Numbered from the stretch's first letter, positions 1-11,382 are shown. The stretch is 64,000 nt of DNA from Buchnera aphidicola (Kaburagia rhusicola ensigallis) (GCA_039830025.1 CP140040.1:396001-460000); one strand, 5' to 3'. Numbers and translations: made by a program. Notes: a model not told the origin generated them from the letters alone.

Positions 1-893
1 GAAAATATTGATTCTATTTCTAATTCATCTGAAATTAAGTGTTCACTGATCAAATTAGATGTCAAATTAGATTTAATTTCTTTTAATTTTTTTAACCGTT
101 CTTTTTTATCAAAAATATCATATGCATTATTTATATGATCTTTAACTAGATCACCAACTCGAGATCGTAAATAATCGTTTATAGGACATAAAAAATTCTC
201 CCAATTCGGTATATTAACATCATGCATTAAACGAAAGATATTATGAATCACTATTTGTTGTTGTTGATGCCCAAAAGTAATTGCTTTCATTATTTCACTT
301 TCAGATAAAATATTTGCTTCAGCTTCGACCATTAAAATTGAATCTTTTGTTCCAGATATTATTAAATCTAACGTACTATATTTCATTTGATCAATATTGG
401 GATTTAATATGTATTTATTATGTATATAACCAATTCTAGCAGCCCCGATAGGTCCAGAAAATGGCAATCCGGATATACTTAACGCCGCAGATGCTCCAAT
501 CATTGCAACTATATCAGGATTAACTTGGGGATTGAGTGAAATAACTGTTGCAATAATCTGTATTTCATTAAAAAATCTTTTTGGAAATAGAGGACGAATT
601 GGACGATCAATCAAACGCGCAATTAATATTTCATTTTCACTTGGCCTACCTTCACGACGAAAAAATCCACCAGGTATACGTCCTGCAGCATATGTTCTTT
701 CTTGATAGTTAACCGTTAGAGGAAAAAATTTCTGCTCCAATAACGGTTTCTTTTGACCAACAACAGTTACTAGTACTGTAGTATCATCCATACTAACCAT
801 AACAGCTGCAGTAGCTTGTCTTGCTATTAAACCTGTTTCTAATGTTACAGTATGTTGACCATATTGAAATTTACGTACAATAGGATTTAGCAA
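1..893 (-). CDS. pnp: Polyribonucleotide nucleotidyltransferase (PNPase), 3' part outside window
   Basis: PNPase degrades RNA 3' to 5' by phosphorolysis and is a degradosome component. The 297 codons present cover the first RNase PH-like domain; [29 protein letters not shown] and LIARLIDRP match E. coli Pnp closely, with no frame break in the parts I translated. The C-terminal PH, KH and S1 domains lie beyond position 1. The start is TTG at 893-891, because an ATG a few bases upstream runs into a stop and AAGGA sits about 8 nt before the TTG. It is the last gene of the nusA operon, 278 nt after rpsO. Confidence 0.96.
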   Translation of the reverse strand, partial: MLNPIVRKFQYGQHTVTLETGLIARQATAAVMVSMDDTTVLVTVVGQKKPLLEQKFFPLTVNYQERTYAAGRIPGGFFRREGRPSENEILIARLIDRPIRPLFPKRFFNEIQIIATVISLNPQVNPDIVAMIGASAALSISGLPFSGPIGAARIGYIHNKYILNPNIDQMKYSTLDLIISGTKDSILMVEAEANILSESEIMKAITFGHQQQQIVIHNIFRLMHDVNIPNWENFLCPINDYLRSRVGDLVKDHINNAYDIFDKKERLKKLKEIKSNLTSNLISEHLISDELEIESIF

Positions 894-1026
894 AATAGCA
901 TCCTTAATATATTATAATTGACATGTTTATTAAATATGAATTAATATTCGCAGCATTTTATTTTCTTGAAATAGAAATATAAAAATTTTAATAAATAAAT
1001 GAAAAAATTATTAAAAAATAATAAAC

Positions 1027-1046
1027 ATACTTTATGCATAAAGTAT
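1027..1046. repeat. 20-nt perfect palindrome in the rpsO-pnp spacer
   Basis: ATACTTTATGCATAAAGTAT is its own reverse complement and would fold as an 8-bp stem with a TGCA loop. It lies between rpsO and pnp. In E. coli this spacer holds the rpsO terminator and an RNase III-cleaved hairpin that lets PNPase control its own mRNA. That this small hairpin does the same is a guess; its stem is short and AT-rich. Confidence 0.4.
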
Positions 1047-1171
1047 AATAATTAAGTGAATTAATACACATTTCACAGTTTTTTAAAAATAGAGAAAACT
1101 ACCTTTTTAGGGTATAACATTTTTAGTAACTTTAATGTATAAATTATAAATAATATACTTCAATTTGTTAG

Positions 1172-1441
1172 TTAACGACGTAATTGTAATTGATCAATTA
1201 TGTTAGTATAACGTAATATATTTTTATTTTTTAAATAATGTAATAATTTTTTACGATGTGATACCATATTGAGTAATCCACGTCTACTACAATAATCTTT
1301 TTTATGAATAGAAAAATGTTTTTGTAAACAATTGATTTTATTCGTTAACAAAGCAATTTGTACTTCAGATCGACCACTATCGTTTTTATGAACACCAAAT
1401 TGTGAAATAAATGTATTTTTTTTAACAATGTTTAAAGACAT
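1172..1441 (-). CDS. rpsO: 30S ribosomal protein S15
   Basis: S15 binds 16S rRNA early in assembly of the 30S platform and contributes to a bridge with the 50S subunit. The 89-residue product equals E. coli S15 in length and keeps the SEVQIALLTNKI and HKKDYCSRRGLLNMVSHR segments and the C-terminal LRR. I chose ATG at 1441 rather than the in-frame ATG at 1456: it gives the family N-terminus MSLN and has GGAG 9 nt upstream, while the five extra codons would include that Shine-Dalgarno. It lies between truB and pnp in the nusA operon. Confidence 0.97.
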   Translation of the reverse strand: MSLNIVKKNTFISQFGVHKNDSGRSEVQIALLTNKINCLQKHFSIHKKDYCSRRGLLNMVSHRKKLLHYLKNKNILRYTNIIDQLQLRR

Positions 1442-1566
1442 TTTGTTACACTCCATCTTTATGTTGCAAATATAAAATAAATAACTAATACAAATCTTAA
1501 AAACATTTTATTTATGGTACTATCATATAATTTTTATAGCAAATAACTTATTCATAGACGATATAA

Positions 1567-2484
1567 TCAAATAATACGATAAGGCAATAATTCATTAATA
1601 TTATTTATTTTCCCTATTCCAATAAAATTTTTATTTTGTCCTTCTGTAATACGAAAAAATTTACTGTTTAGATGACAAATAACTCTTATTTTATTACCCT
1701 GTTTTATTTTGCTTGCTTTTTCAATAGATAAATTTATTTCTGGAAAATTTAAAACAGGGGTATCTAAAGGCATTAAAAATTGAGATAAACTTTTCGAAAA
1801 AAACTGCATACTATCGTGTTCATGTAATTTGTTTAATTGACTCATAGTTATCATTTTAGAGATTGGATAATTACCCACTTGAACTCTATGTAATTTGATC
1901 ACATGTGCACCACATCCTAAATTCTCTCCTATATCTTCTATTAAAGTTCTAATATAAGTTCCTTTAGAACATGTAACGTCTAATTCTAGAAAATAATCAT
2001 AATAGTTAATATACCGTAATTTATAAATAGTAATCTTTCTACGCACTCTTGGTACAGTAATACCTTTTCTAGCATATTTATATAGCGATTGACCATGATA
2101 TTTGATTGCAGAATACATAGGAGGAATTTGATAAATATCACCTTGAAAAGAGTTTAAAACTTCAATTATTTTCGTTAATGTGCAATTTACTTTTCTAATT
2201 TTAATAGTTTTACCTTCAGAATCAGATGTATTTGTAGTGTATCCAAGGCGAGCAATTACTCGATAATGTTTGTTAGAATTAAGTAAAAATTGAGAAAATT
2301 TTGTTGCTTTTCCACAACAAATAGGCAACATTCCTGTTGCAATAGGATCTAATGATCCCGTATGCCCTGCTTTTTTTATATGTAATATTTTTTTTACTTT
2401 TTGCAAAATATTATTAGAAGAAAACCCTCGTGGTTTATCAATTAATAATATACCATTAATTATTTTAAATTCACGAAAAAACAT
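1567..2484 (-). CDS. truB: tRNA pseudouridine(55) synthase
   Basis: TruB isomerises U55 to pseudouridine in the T-loop of nearly all tRNAs and also acts as a tRNA chaperone. The product has 305 residues (E. coli 314). The catalytic motif GHTGSLDP is at 40-47, with the nucleophile Asp46. The GILLIDKP and GTYIRTLIEDIGE motifs are present, and a PUA-like tail follows. It sits 23 nt downstream of rbfA and is followed by rpsO, as in E. coli. Confidence 0.97.
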   Translation of the reverse strand: MFFREFKIINGILLIDKPRGFSSNNILQKVKKILHIKKAGHTGSLDPIATGMLPICCGKATKFSQFLLNSNKHYRVIARLGYTTNTSDSEGKTIKIRKVNCTLTKIIEVLNSFQGDIYQIPPMYSAIKYHGQSLYKYARKGITVPRVRRKITIYKLRYINYYDYFLELDVTCSKGTYIRTLIEDIGENLGCGAHVIKLHRVQVGNYPISKMITMSQLNKLHEHDSMQFFSKSLSQFLMPLDTPVLNFPEINLSIEKASKIKQGNKIRVICHLNSKFFRITEGQNKNFIGIGKINNINELLPYRII

Positions 2485-2506
2485 TTAACTATCCTTGTTT
2501 ATTAAA

Positions 2507-2863
2507 TTATTTTTTAAAAGATCTACTTATTAACTTACTTAATTTGATACCTTTAATTAATGAGTTATCATAAATAAAATGTAATTTAGGAATGATTCGC
2601 AAACGAACTTTCTTTGCTAATAAATATCTTATGTAAGATGAAGATTTTTGCAATGTTAACACGACATTTTTTGGAGATAATATTTTATTATTGTCAAATA
2701 CGCTAACATATATTTTAGAATAATTAAAATCACAAGAAGTCTGAACTTCCAACACCGTTATTATAGCTTTCAAACTAGGATCGGATAGCGAATGACAAAT
2801 AATCCATGATATTTCTTTCTGCAATTCTCTTGATACACGAAAAAAACGGTTAGATTGTACCAT
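2507..2863 (-). CDS. rbfA: 30S ribosome-binding factor A
   Basis: RbfA is a KH-fold protein that binds immature 30S subunits and helps 16S rRNA 5'-end maturation. The 118-residue product aligns with E. coli RbfA (133) from the N-terminal helix RVSRELQKEI to the FIYDNSL motif, but lacks the acidic C-terminal tail. It sits between infB and truB, with about 60 nt separating it from infB, so it is almost certainly co-transcribed. Confidence 0.96.
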   Translation of the reverse strand: MVQSNRFFRVSRELQKEISWIICHSLSDPSLKAIITVLEVQTSCDFNYSKIYVSVFDNNKILSPKNVVLTLQKSSSYIRYLLAKKVRLRIIPKLHFIYDNSLIKGIKLSKLISRSFKK

Positions 2864-2923
2864 CTAGAAAATTCTCCAATCATTTGCATAAACAGAATAA
2901 CAAGAATAAATTTGTATTTTAAC

Positions 2924-5518
2924 TTACTTAATTTTAAGTTTTTGAAACGCTTCAATTAAATCGTTAATACAAATATCATTATAATTTTTTATTCCAATAC
3001 CACATTCTACTCCGTTTCTTACTTCATGCACGTCTTCTTTGAATCTTCTCAACGATTCTAATTCTCCAGTATAAATTGCTTTATTTTGTCTTAATATTCG
3101 AACGCAATCATTACGTTTTACTATACCTTCAATAACCATACATCCAGCTATGCTTCCAAACTTTGGAGATTTAAATACATTTCTTACTTCTGCTAATCCT
3201 ACTATTTCTTGTTTATATTTAGGAATAGTCATACCATATATAGAATTTTTTATTTCATCAATAATGTGATATATTACCGAATAATAACGTAAATCTACGT
3301 TTTCTTTGAAAACCATTTGCTTAACAGACAAATCTGATTTAACGTTAAAACCTATAATCATCGCTTTTGAAGCAATAGCAAGAGATACATCAGTTTCTGT
3401 AATGTTACCTACTCCTTTTCCTATAATTTTTATTTTTACATTATTATTAGACAATGAATGTAAAGCATCAGAAATAGCTTCTAATGAACCTTGAACATCA
3501 GATTTTAAAACAATATTTAACTCTAATTCATTATCTTTTTTTACTTTTTCAAAAATATTAGATACATTATATATTGTTTTTTTAGATAACTTTTTTTCTC
3601 TAAATTTTTCTTGACGATGTAAAGAAACTGCGCGAGCTTCTTTTTCGTTTCTAACAACAATTATTGTATCCCCAGATATAGGAATTCCTGATAAACCTAA
3701 TACTTTTACTGGAATGGAAGGACCAGCAAATTCAATTTCTTGTTCTAAAGAATTTTTTATAGCACGAATTTTCCCATATTCTAATCCACATAATACTACA
3801 TCACCTTTATTTAATACTCCTTCTTGTATTAATATCGTAGCAATTGGGCCTTGTCCTTTATCTAAAAATGATTCAATTACTAAACCTGTAGCCATTCCAG
3901 AAGAAGAGGCTTTTAATTCCAACATCTCAGCTTGTACTAAAATAGACTTTAATAAATGATTTATACCTTGTCCTGTTTTAGCTGAAATATGTACAAAAAT
4001 ATTATTGCCGCCCCATTCTTCTGGAACGATATTATATTTCGTCAATTCATTTTTAATTTTATCTGGTTCTGAATTTAATTTATCTATTTTGTTAATGGCC
4101 ACTATAATTGGAACTGATGCTGCTTGAGCATGTTGTATAGCTTCTATTGTTTGAGGTTTAACTCCATCATCAGCAGCTATAACTAAAATCACTATATCAG
4201 TAATTTTAGCTCCACGAGCTCTCATTGCAGTAAACGCTGCATGACCAGGTGTATCTAAAAATGTAATAATTTTACGTTCTATTTCAATGCAATATGCACC
4301 TATATGTTGAGTGATTCCACCAGCTTCTTGAGAGGCAATTTTAGTTAATTTAATGTAATCTAATAATGAAGTTTTTCCATGATCTACATGACCCATAACA
4401 GTTACTATAGGAGGGCGAATCTTTAAAACGGTATTGCTAACATTACGATTTCTCATAATTTTTTGTTCTAACGAATCATCTTGATGTATAGTTACTTTAT
4501 GGCCCATTTCTTCTGCAACTAATTGTGCTATATCTTGATCTAAATTTTGATTGATAGTTACCGCATAACCTAATTTCATCATAATTTTAATCAATTCAGA
4601 ACATTTAACTGCCATTTTATTTGCTAATTCAGATACTGTCATCGCATTATTAATTATTATATCTCGATTAATTATACAAGATGGTTTTTGAAAAACTTGT
4701 CGTAAGATGCTACTTGGATAACTTCTATTATTGTGTTCTATATCAGTAGAATTTTTTAAATCTACTCGATAAATCTTTTTTTTATGACGCAAACGTTTTG
4801 TATGTTTATTATTAGATTTACTTTTTATTTCTATACTATCATTATTGCTATGAGAGTAACTAGAACGTATCATGTTAGCAACATGATATTTATCATAATT
4901 AATAATTGATTGAATTTGATTTCTCTTTTGTTCTTTATTAGTTTTTTTATTTTCAAATGTAGACCGTTTGATATCTGGAGCATGTTTTGATATTACTGTC
5001 TTAGAAAAATGATTTTTATTAACTGCATTACGAGAAAAATTATTAATTTTTCTTCTAATATCATTAGATTTTAAATTTAATTTTAAATTATTAAGAATAC
5101 TACTATTTTTAGTAGAACTTTTGTGAGAATGAATTGTGCTGTCATCTTTTTTTCCTGTTGTTAGTAGTGTATTATCATTATTTTTTTTTGAAAAAAAATT
5201 AATTTTCTTAAAAATATCATGTTTAAACTCTTGTTGAGGCTTTATATATGTTTTTTTCTTTCTAATTTCAACTTGAACATATTTATTTTTTCCTCCTACA
5301 TTAGATATATTCAATGTACTTCTAGTTTTTCTTTTTAAAGTTAATGTATTTTTTAATATAGTACTAGTACTTTTTAAATATTTATCTAAAATTTTTTTTT
5401 CATGATCATTAATGTAATTATATTCTTGTTTTAAGATACCCGCACTAATACATTTTTTTACTAAATCTTCTATTGAAATATTCATTTCTTCAGCTAATAT
5501 TTTTATATTTATTTCCAT
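2924..5518 (-). CDS. infB: Translation initiation factor IF-2
   Basis: IF2 is the GTPase that places fMet-tRNA on the 30S subunit and promotes subunit joining. Of 864 residues (E. coli 890), about 1-50 form the IF2N domain. A long, low-complexity basic linker rich in Lys, Asn, Ser and His follows. The G domain has GHVDHGKTS near residue 377, then DTPGHAAF and NKID. The beta-barrel domains and the fMet-tRNA-binding C-terminus end the protein. The linker keeps little beyond the [13 protein letters not shown] segment, while the GTPase core is highly conserved. It lies 17 nt after nusA. Confidence 0.97.
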   Translation of the reverse strand: MEINIKILAEEMNISIEDLVKKCISAGILKQEYNYINDHEKKILDKYLKSTSTILKNTLTLKRKTRSTLNISNVGGKNKYVQVEIRKKKTYIKPQQEFKHDIFKKINFFSKKNNDNTLLTTGKKDDSTIHSHKSSTKNSSILNNLKLNLKSNDIRRKINNFSRNAVNKNHFSKTVISKHAPDIKRSTFENKKTNKEQKRNQIQSIINYDKYHVANMIRSSYSHSNNDSIEIKSKSNNKHTKRLRHKKKIYRVDLKNSTDIEHNNRSYPSSILRQVFQKPSCIINRDIIINNAMTVSELANKMAVKCSELIKIMMKLGYAVTINQNLDQDIAQLVAEEMGHKVTIHQDDSLEQKIMRNRNVSNTVLKIRPPIVTVMGHVDHGKTSLLDYIKLTKIASQEAGGITQHIGAYCIEIERKIITFLDTPGHAAFTAMRARGAKITDIVILVIAADDGVKPQTIEAIQHAQAASVPIIVAINKIDKLNSEPDKIKNELTKYNIVPEEWGGNNIFVHISAKTGQGINHLLKSILVQAEMLELKASSSGMATGLVIESFLDKGQGPIATILIQEGVLNKGDVVLCGLEYGKIRAIKNSLEQEIEFAGPSIPVKVLGLSGIPISGDTIIVVRNEKEARAVSLHRQEKFREKKLSKKTIYNVSNIFEKVKKDNELELNIVLKSDVQGSLEAISDALHSLSNNNVKIKIIGKGVGNITETDVSLAIASKAMIIGFNVKSDLSVKQMVFKENVDLRYYSVIYHIIDEIKNSIYGMTIPKYKQEIVGLAEVRNVFKSPKFGSIAGCMVIEGIVKRNDCVRILRQNKAIYTGELESLRRFKEDVHEVRNGVECGIGIKNYNDICINDLIEAFQKLKIK

Positions 5519-5535
5519 AATTACATTTTTCCTAC

Positions 5536-7023
5536 TTAGGTCTTTTCACCAAACCAACATATATTACGTGCCGCCATAATCAAATCACCAGCTGTATTAA
5601 TGTTGAGTTCTTCAATATCAATTAAATCATCTACTCCCTGATCAGCTAATTCTTCTAAATTATAAATATTTTTTTGTACTAATTTTAAAGCTATTTTCGA
5701 ATTCATTCCTTTTAAATTCAATAATTCCTGTTTAGGTTTTTTATCTTCTAATCTTTTTTCATTTTCTTTTTCAATTGTGGTTAAAGCTTTTTCTGCTTCC
5801 ATTCGAATTAATAGAGCTAACGTTTCATTTATGTTATTAACATGAAGTAACTCTTCGAACGGAATATATACTAATTCTTCTATTGAAGAAAATCCTTCTT
5901 GAATTAAAATTTTCAATATTTTCTCATCTATATTTAAATATTTTTTAAAAATATTTAAAATTTTGTCTGCCTCTTTTTGATGCTTTATTTTTAAATCATC
6001 AATGGTCATAACATTAATTTCCCAACCACTTAGTTGAGAAGCTAATCGCACATTTTGACCATTTCTCCCAATAGCTTGTGCTAGATTTCTAGGATCTACA
6101 GAAATGTCCATCGTATGACTTTCTTCATCAACTACAATAGAAGCAACATCAGCCGGAGCCATAGAATTAATAACAAATTGAGCTGCATTTTTATCCCATA
6201 ATACAATGTCGATACGTTCACCACATAATTCGCTAGATACTGCTTGTACTCTAGCTCCTCTCATTCCAACACAAGCACCTACTGGATCAGTTCTTTTATC
6301 ATTGCTTTTTACTGCGATTTTGGCTCTAGATCCTGGATCACGAGCTGCTGCTTTAATTTCAATTATTTCTTCTCCTATTTCTGGGACTTCAATTTTAAAT
6401 AATTCAATTAACATTTCAGGTTTAGATCTACTGACAAATAATTGTATACCTCGTGCTTCAGGATAAATAGCATAAAGAACACCTCTTATTCGATCACCTA
6501 ATCTAAAATTTTCTCTTGGAAGCATATCTTCTTTTAAAATTAACGCTTCAGCATTATTTCCTAAATCCAAAGTAATACTATCTCTATTAATTTTTTTTAC
6601 TATTCCTGTAACAATTTCTCCAAAATGATTTCGAAATTGATCTACAATCATTGCTCTTTCAGCTTCTCGTACTTTTTGTACAATAACTTGTTTTGCTGTT
6701 TGAGTGGTTATTCTATCAAATGTAACTGATTTTATTTTATCTTCTATATAGTCATTAATTTTTATTAAATTATTTTCAAATTGAGCAGCTTCAAATGTGA
6801 TTTCTCTCGTTGGAAATGACACTTCATGTACCACTAACCAACGTCGAAATGTTTCAAAACTTCCGTCTTTTCTATTAATTTTTACCCGAACATCAACATC
6901 TTGATCATATTTTTTTTTAGTTGCAATTGCTAATGCACTCTCTAACGCTTCAAAAATTTTTGTTCGAGGTAGAGATTTTTCATTAGAAACAGCTTCCACA
7001 ACAGCTAAGATTTCTTTATTCAT
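5536..7023 (-). CDS. nusA: Transcription termination/antitermination protein NusA
   Basis: NusA binds RNA polymerase and modulates pausing, intrinsic termination and antitermination. At 495 residues it equals E. coli NusA. Domains in order are the N-terminal polymerase-binding domain, S1 (around 135-200), KH1 and KH2 ([30 protein letters not shown]), and two acidic AR repeats ending [11 protein letters not shown]. An AAGGT ribosome-binding site precedes the ATG. It is the first gene of the operon here; rimP and metY, which precede it in E. coli, are missing and are replaced by the palindrome at 7203. Confidence 0.97.
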   Translation of the reverse strand: MNKEILAVVEAVSNEKSLPRTKIFEALESALAIATKKKYDQDVDVRVKINRKDGSFETFRRWLVVHEVSFPTREITFEAAQFENNLIKINDYIEDKIKSVTFDRITTQTAKQVIVQKVREAERAMIVDQFRNHFGEIVTGIVKKINRDSITLDLGNNAEALILKEDMLPRENFRLGDRIRGVLYAIYPEARGIQLFVSRSKPEMLIELFKIEVPEIGEEIIEIKAAARDPGSRAKIAVKSNDKRTDPVGACVGMRGARVQAVSSELCGERIDIVLWDKNAAQFVINSMAPADVASIVVDEESHTMDISVDPRNLAQAIGRNGQNVRLASQLSGWEINVMTIDDLKIKHQKEADKILNIFKKYLNIDEKILKILIQEGFSSIEELVYIPFEELLHVNNINETLALLIRMEAEKALTTIEKENEKRLEDKKPKQELLNLKGMNSKIALKLVQKNIYNLEELADQGVDDLIDIEELNINTAGDLIMAARNICWFGEKT

Positions 7024-7202
7024 CTTAGTTTACCTTAAATTATACAAATGACATTGTGGAGTTTACGTTACTTTATTATAAGTATCTTAGAAGTAGAAAT
7101 ATACGTATTTTATCAAAATATTAATAATAAATTAAAATCGATGAATTAAAAAAGATTGAATTTTTTAGTAAAATAGATTTTAATTTTAAAACATTGCCAA
7201 TT

Positions 7203-7329
7203 ATTCTAATGTTATTTTTTAATTTCTTTTTGTAAATTGATTTTAATATAATAAAATCCCCGAACTTTTCGGGGATTTTATTATATTAAAATCAATTTAC
7301 AAAAAGAAATTAAAAAATAACATTAGAAT
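7203..7329. repeat. Inverted repeat with perfect 62-bp arms and 3-nt loop; terminator-like core
   Basis: The left arm 7203-7264 is the exact reverse complement of 7268-7329; only CTT (7265-7267) separates them. The centre is the one GC-rich part, CCCCGAA against TTCGGGG, followed on both strands by an A/T-rich tract, so it resembles an intrinsic terminator that works in either direction. The right arm ends at the base next to the discriminator of tRNA-Leu(GAG). By position it would end the secG/tRNA-Leu transcript before nusA. The arm length is far beyond what a terminator needs. Confidence 0.9.
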
Positions 7330-7411
7330 TACCGAGGACGGGACTTGAACCCGTATACTAAAAAGTACTACCCCCTCAAGATAGCGTGTCTACCAATTCC
7401 ACCACCTCGGC
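7330..7411 (-). tRNA. leuU: tRNA-Leu (anticodon GAG)
   Basis: Read on the minus strand, it starts GCCGAGG and ends CCTCGGT plus discriminator A. The D-arm, a long class II variable arm and the T-loop GTTCAAGTC are intact; the anticodon loop CTTGAGG gives GAG. The sequence closely follows E. coli leuU, and its place between secG and nusA is the E. coli position. The 3' CCA is not encoded (ATT follows). Confidence 0.97.
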
Positions 7412-7458
7412 CAATTAATAAAAATATAAGACTATAAATACGTATATCTTAAGAATAA

Positions 7459-7695
7459 CTAAAGTACATTATTATAACTGATATTGCATATTATTAAACT
7501 AATTAAAAAAAACAAAAAAGCAAAAACACCAGTAATACGTATTAACATACTATTATTACAAAAAGTAATCGTTTGTTTTGATTTTATTAAATTAAAACCA
7601 GCATTTACATCACTATTTTTTCCATTTTGTATCATAATTAAAAAAACAAGGCAAAAAGAAACAAAAACAAAAATTCCCAAAAAAAAATTATACAT
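7459..7695 (-). CDS. secG: Protein translocase subunit SecG
   Basis: SecG is the small non-essential subunit of the SecYEG channel in the inner membrane. The 78-residue product has two predicted membrane segments (about 3-20 and 52-72) flanking the polar loop with IMIQNGKNSDVNAGFN, which corresponds to IMLQQGKGADMGASFG in E. coli. It lacks the roughly 30-residue hydrophilic tail of the E. coli protein (110). It sits upstream of tRNA-Leu, as in E. coli. Confidence 0.9.
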   Translation of the reverse strand: MYNFFLGIFVFVSFCLVFLIMIQNGKNSDVNAGFNLIKSKQTITFCNNSMLIRITGVFAFLFFLISLIICNISYNNVL

Positions 7696-7839
7696 AAAAT
7701 CTTCTCTAAATATTATATAAAATATTCGTAATTAAGATAAAAAATAAAAAAATTGATATACTAACTCATAACATTATAACATAAACTACTCAAATAAAAG
7801 GTTAAAAACAAATCTAGCTAATAAAAATACTCACAATAA

Positions 7840-9165
7840 TCAAAAAATTTTTTTAAATTGATTAGAAATAAATGTTACTACACTTTTATTTTCATCTTCT
7901 ATTATAACTCTAAAACATTGTTCTGTTCCAGATTTTCTAAAAAATATCCTTCCTAATGGACCTAACATACCTACATAATTAAAAAATAAAACTTTTATCT
8001 CTTTATACTTAACACAAATATTTTTTTTATCAAAATATACATTTATTATTATTCGAGGTAACAATTTTATTTCAGAACATAATTGAAAAAGACTTGCATG
8101 AGTTTTCATCATGACCTTCAGAACTTGCAAACTAGCAATGATACCATCACACACAGGCGAACTATCTAATATAACAATATGACCAGAACTTTCTGCTCCA
8201 AATCTCCATTTTTTTTGTCTTAACTTTTGTATTATATTTTTATCTCCTACATCCACTTTAATGAAAGGAACATTTAATTTTTTTAATGCTACAAGTAATC
8301 CATTATTACTCATTATAGTTCCAACTACACCTTCTTGCTTTTTTTTATGATGCAAATAAAATTTTGCTAAAATATATAAAATGTGATCGCCATCTATCTT
8401 ATTTCCAAAATGATCAATCATAATTATACGATCACCATCACCATCTAAAGCCAAACCTAAATCCGCTTGTTCAGATAAAACTATTTTTTGTAAATTTCTA
8501 ACATCCATTGATCCACAAGATTTATTTATATTATATCCATTAGGACAAACAGCAATTGTAATTAAATTTGCATTAAAATTCTTAAAAATTTTAGGTGCAA
8601 TTTTATAAGTAGAACCATTAGCACAATCTAATACAATTTTAAAATTTTTTAAATTAAAATTTGTTGGAAATAACGACTTACAAAATTTAATATATTCTAA
8701 ATGAGCATAACCAATTCTCATAATAGAAGATACATATGAAATATTCCAAAAAGAAATAGGTTTTAGAAGAGCTATTTCAATATCACGTTCTAAAGCAACG
8801 GGTAGTTTAACACCATCTTTTAAAAATAGTTTTATGCCATTATCTTCAAAAAAATTATGAGACGCAGATATTACTATCCCTACTTCTAATTTTAACAATT
8901 TTGTTAAATATCCAATAGCTGGAGTAGAAATGATACCTGTAGACATTACCAAAATTCCAGAAGAAGACAAACCTGCATTTAATGCTGATTCTAACATGCG
9001 ACTAGAAATTCGAGTATCCACTCCAACTATTGTTCTTTTGAAATTATTTTTAAATAAAATTTTTCCAATAACAATACCAAGTTTTAAGAAAAAATATGGA
9101 GTAATAGGAAATTTTCCAACTTTTCCACGAATTCCATCTGTTCCAAAATATCTTTTAAAATTCAA
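7840..9165 (-). CDS. glmM: Phosphoglucosamine mutase
   Basis: GlmM converts glucosamine-6-phosphate to glucosamine-1-phosphate on the way to UDP-GlcNAc, feeding peptidoglycan. The 441 residues begin with MNFKRYFGTDGIRG. The active-site serine is Ser102 in SASHNFFEDNG, the metal-binding loop is ALDGDGDRI, and the sugar-specificity GAESSGH and phosphate-binding RKSGTEQ motifs are present. It goes with murA further on as evidence for a retained cell wall route. folP, which precedes it in E. coli, is missing. Confidence 0.97.
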   Translation of the reverse strand: MNFKRYFGTDGIRGKVGKFPITPYFFLKLGIVIGKILFKNNFKRTIVGVDTRISSRMLESALNAGLSSSGILVMSTGIISTPAIGYLTKLLKLEVGIVISASHNFFEDNGIKLFLKDGVKLPVALERDIEIALLKPISFWNISYVSSIMRIGYAHLEYIKFCKSLFPTNFNLKNFKIVLDCANGSTYKIAPKIFKNFNANLITIAVCPNGYNINKSCGSMDVRNLQKIVLSEQADLGLALDGDGDRIIMIDHFGNKIDGDHILYILAKFYLHHKKKQEGVVGTIMSNNGLLVALKKLNVPFIKVDVGDKNIIQKLRQKKWRFGAESSGHIVILDSSPVCDGIIASLQVLKVMMKTHASLFQLCSEIKLLPRIIINVYFDKKNICVKYKEIKVLFFNYVGMLGPLGRIFFRKSGTEQCFRVIIEDENKSVVTFISNQFKKIF

Positions 9166-9543
9166 GTTATCATCTCATTTAATAAAAATATAATAATTGT
9201 ATATTCAAACAACAAAAAATAATATGATATTTAAACACTATATACTAACAATAAAATTAACTTATATAAATAATTGTTGCATGTTATTCTATACAAGTAC
9301 ACAATAAATTAAAATTGATAAAAATTAATAATTTATCAATTCTTATAAAAAAATTGTATAAAGAACATAGCACTATCTCTTAATTTCATATTTTAAGAGA
9401 TAGTAATTTAGCACACTAAAAATATACATCAATTTATTTACATGAATTTTCATTAATTTTAAAAGTATAATTTTATAAAACATAATCAAATATATTTCAA
9501 CTTGACTAATTAAAATACTATATGCAATAAACACCTTTCTTTT
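9166..9543. other. glmM-ftsH spacer without a gene
   Basis: These 378 bases are almost pure A+T and carry no credible reading frame. The only visible structure is the hairpin at 9372-9404. folP occupies this position in E. coli; I see no trace of it here. Confidence 0.7.
9372..9404 (-). terminator. Stem-loop downstream of ftsH
   Basis: ACTATCTCTTAA (9372-9383) pairs perfectly with TTAAGAGATAGT (9393-9404) around a 9-nt loop. It lies about 140 nt past the ftsH stop on the ftsH strand and a U-rich stretch follows, which fits a transcript end. The spacing to the T-rich run is loose, so it may instead be an mRNA-stabilising hairpin. Confidence 0.5.
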
Positions 9544-11382
9544 TTAATCATTATCTTCATTCCACCCATCAGGGTGCTTGACAGGTTTTCTATTCATTAA
9601 ATCATTAATTTGATGAAAATCAATTGTTTCATATTTTATTAATGCATCTTTCATAGAATGAAGAATATCTAAATTTTTATCTAATATATCTTTAGCTCTT
9701 TTATAATTCTTCTCAATTAAAACTTTTACCTCTTCATCTATAATTCTCGCAGTTTCATTGGACATATGTTTAGATTTTGATACTGTTTTGCCTAAAAATA
9801 TCTCACCTTCTTCTTCTGCATACAAAAGAGGACCTAATTTTTCCGAAAAACCCCATTGCGTAACCATATTTCGAGCTAAGCTAGTGGCCACCTTAATATC
9901 ATTAAATGCACCTGTAGAAACATTATCCATACCATAAATAATTTCTTCTGCTAATCTACCTCCATACAATGTTGATATTTGACTTTCTAACTTATTTTTA
10001 CTAACACTCAATATATCATCTTCCGGTAAAAAAAAGGTTGCCCCCAATGCCCTACCTCTTGGAATAATAGTTACTTTGTGTACAGGATCGTGTTCTGGTA
10101 CTAATCTACCTACAATAACGTGCCCTGCTTCATGATATGCTGTAGACTCCTTTTGCTTATCTGTTATTACCATTGATCTTCTTTCAGTCCCCATAATAAT
10201 TTTATCTTTTGCTCGTTCAAAATCAAACATTGATACTACCTGATTATTAGTACGAGCTGCAAACAATGCTGCTTCATTAACTAAATTAGCCAGATCTGCT
10301 CCAGAAAATCCAGGAGTGCCACGAGCTATAATCATAGGATCTACATCTTTTCCCAAAGGCAATTTTTTCATATGAATTTTAATTATTTGTGAGCGACCTT
10401 TAATATCAGGTAATGCCACAAATATTTGGCGATCAAATCTACCAGGTCTTAACAAAGCAGGATCTAAAACATCTGGACGATTAGTTGCAGCAATAAGGAT
10501 TATTCCTTCATTTCCATCAAAACCATCCATTTCTACTAACATTTGATTTAATGTTTGTTCTCGCTCATCATGTCCGCCACCTAATCCCGTTCCTCTTTGA
10601 CGACCCACAGCATCAATTTCATCAATAAAAATTATGCATGGAGCAGACTTTCTTGAATGTTCGAACATATCACGAACTCTAGATGCCCCTACACCTACAA
10701 ACATTTCTACAAAATCAGAACCTGAGATGGTAAAAAAAGGAACTTTAGCTTCACCCGCAATTGCTTTAGCTAAAAGAGTTTTTCCAGTTCCAGGTGGACC
10801 CACCATTAATATCCCTTTTGGTATTTTCCCTCCTAACTTTTGAAATCTACTAGGTTCTCTCAGATAATCTACTAATTCTTTTACCTCAGACTTTGCTTCA
10901 TCACATCCTGCTACATCAGAAAAAGTAACTTTTATTTGATCTTCAGGTAACATTCTAGCTTTACTTTTTCCGAACGACATAGCACCTTTTCCACCACCAA
11001 TTTGCATTTGACGCATGAAAAAAATCCACACTCCAATTAACAACAACATAGGAAACCATGAAATGAAAATAGAAGTAAAAAAACCTGGTTCTTCCTGTAT
11101 AACTCCTATTACTTTCACATCTTTTACTAACAAAGTATCAAGCAATTTGGGATCATTTATAGGAATATAAGTTATATATTTACTATTATCTTTTTTTATT
11201 ACATGAATTTCACGTCCATTAATATATGTTTCGCGAATTTGATCTTGATTGACTTCTGATAAAAAAGTAGAATAATCGACTTTTCTATAATTTATACTAT
11301 TATAATTAAAATTCTGAAAGATAGACATTAATATAACCGAAATTACCAACCAAAGAATTAGGTTCTTAGCCATATCACTCAA
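9544..11382 (-). CDS. ftsH: ATP-dependent zinc metalloprotease FtsH
   Basis: FtsH is the membrane-anchored AAA+ protease that extracts and degrades membrane and short-lived cytosolic proteins. Of 612 residues, two membrane helices (about 8-26 and 100-120) enclose a periplasmic region. Walker A GPPGTGKT is near 195, Walker B is IIFIDEIDA, the second region of homology is [19 protein letters not shown], and the zinc motif HEAGH is near 416. The disordered C-terminal tail of E. coli is shorter. The TTG at 11382 has GAGG 8 nt upstream; ATG at 11373 (MAKNLILW) is the alternative. rlmE lies just upstream. Confidence 0.97.
   Translation of the reverse strand: MSDMAKNLILWLVISVILMSIFQNFNYNSINYRKVDYSTFLSEVNQDQIRETYINGREIHVIKKDNSKYITYIPINDPKLLDTLLVKDVKVIGVIQEEPGFFTSIFISWFPMLLLIGVWIFFMRQMQIGGGKGAMSFGKSKARMLPEDQIKVTFSDVAGCDEAKSEVKELVDYLREPSRFQKLGGKIPKGILMVGPPGTGKTLLAKAIAGEAKVPFFTISGSDFVEMFVGVGASRVRDMFEHSRKSAPCIIFIDEIDAVGRQRGTGLGGGHDEREQTLNQMLVEMDGFDGNEGIILIAATNRPDVLDPALLRPGRFDRQIFVALPDIKGRSQIIKIHMKKLPLGKDVDPMIIARGTPGFSGADLANLVNEAALFAARTNNQVVSMFDFERAKDKIIMGTERRSMVITDKQKESTAYHEAGHVIVGRLVPEHDPVHKVTIIPRGRALGATFFLPEDDILSVSKNKLESQISTLYGGRLAEEIIYGMDNVSTGAFNDIKVATSLARNMVTQWGFSEKLGPLLYAEEEGEIFLGKTVSKSKHMSNETARIIDEEVKVLIEKNYKRAKDILDKNLDILHSMKDALIKYETIDFHQINDLMNRKPVKHPDGWNEDND

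Noticed and set aside
10634-10843. Open frame antisense to ftsH.
   Set aside because: It lies opposite the highly conserved Walker A region and simply mirrors its codon pattern; no ribosome-binding site or family match.
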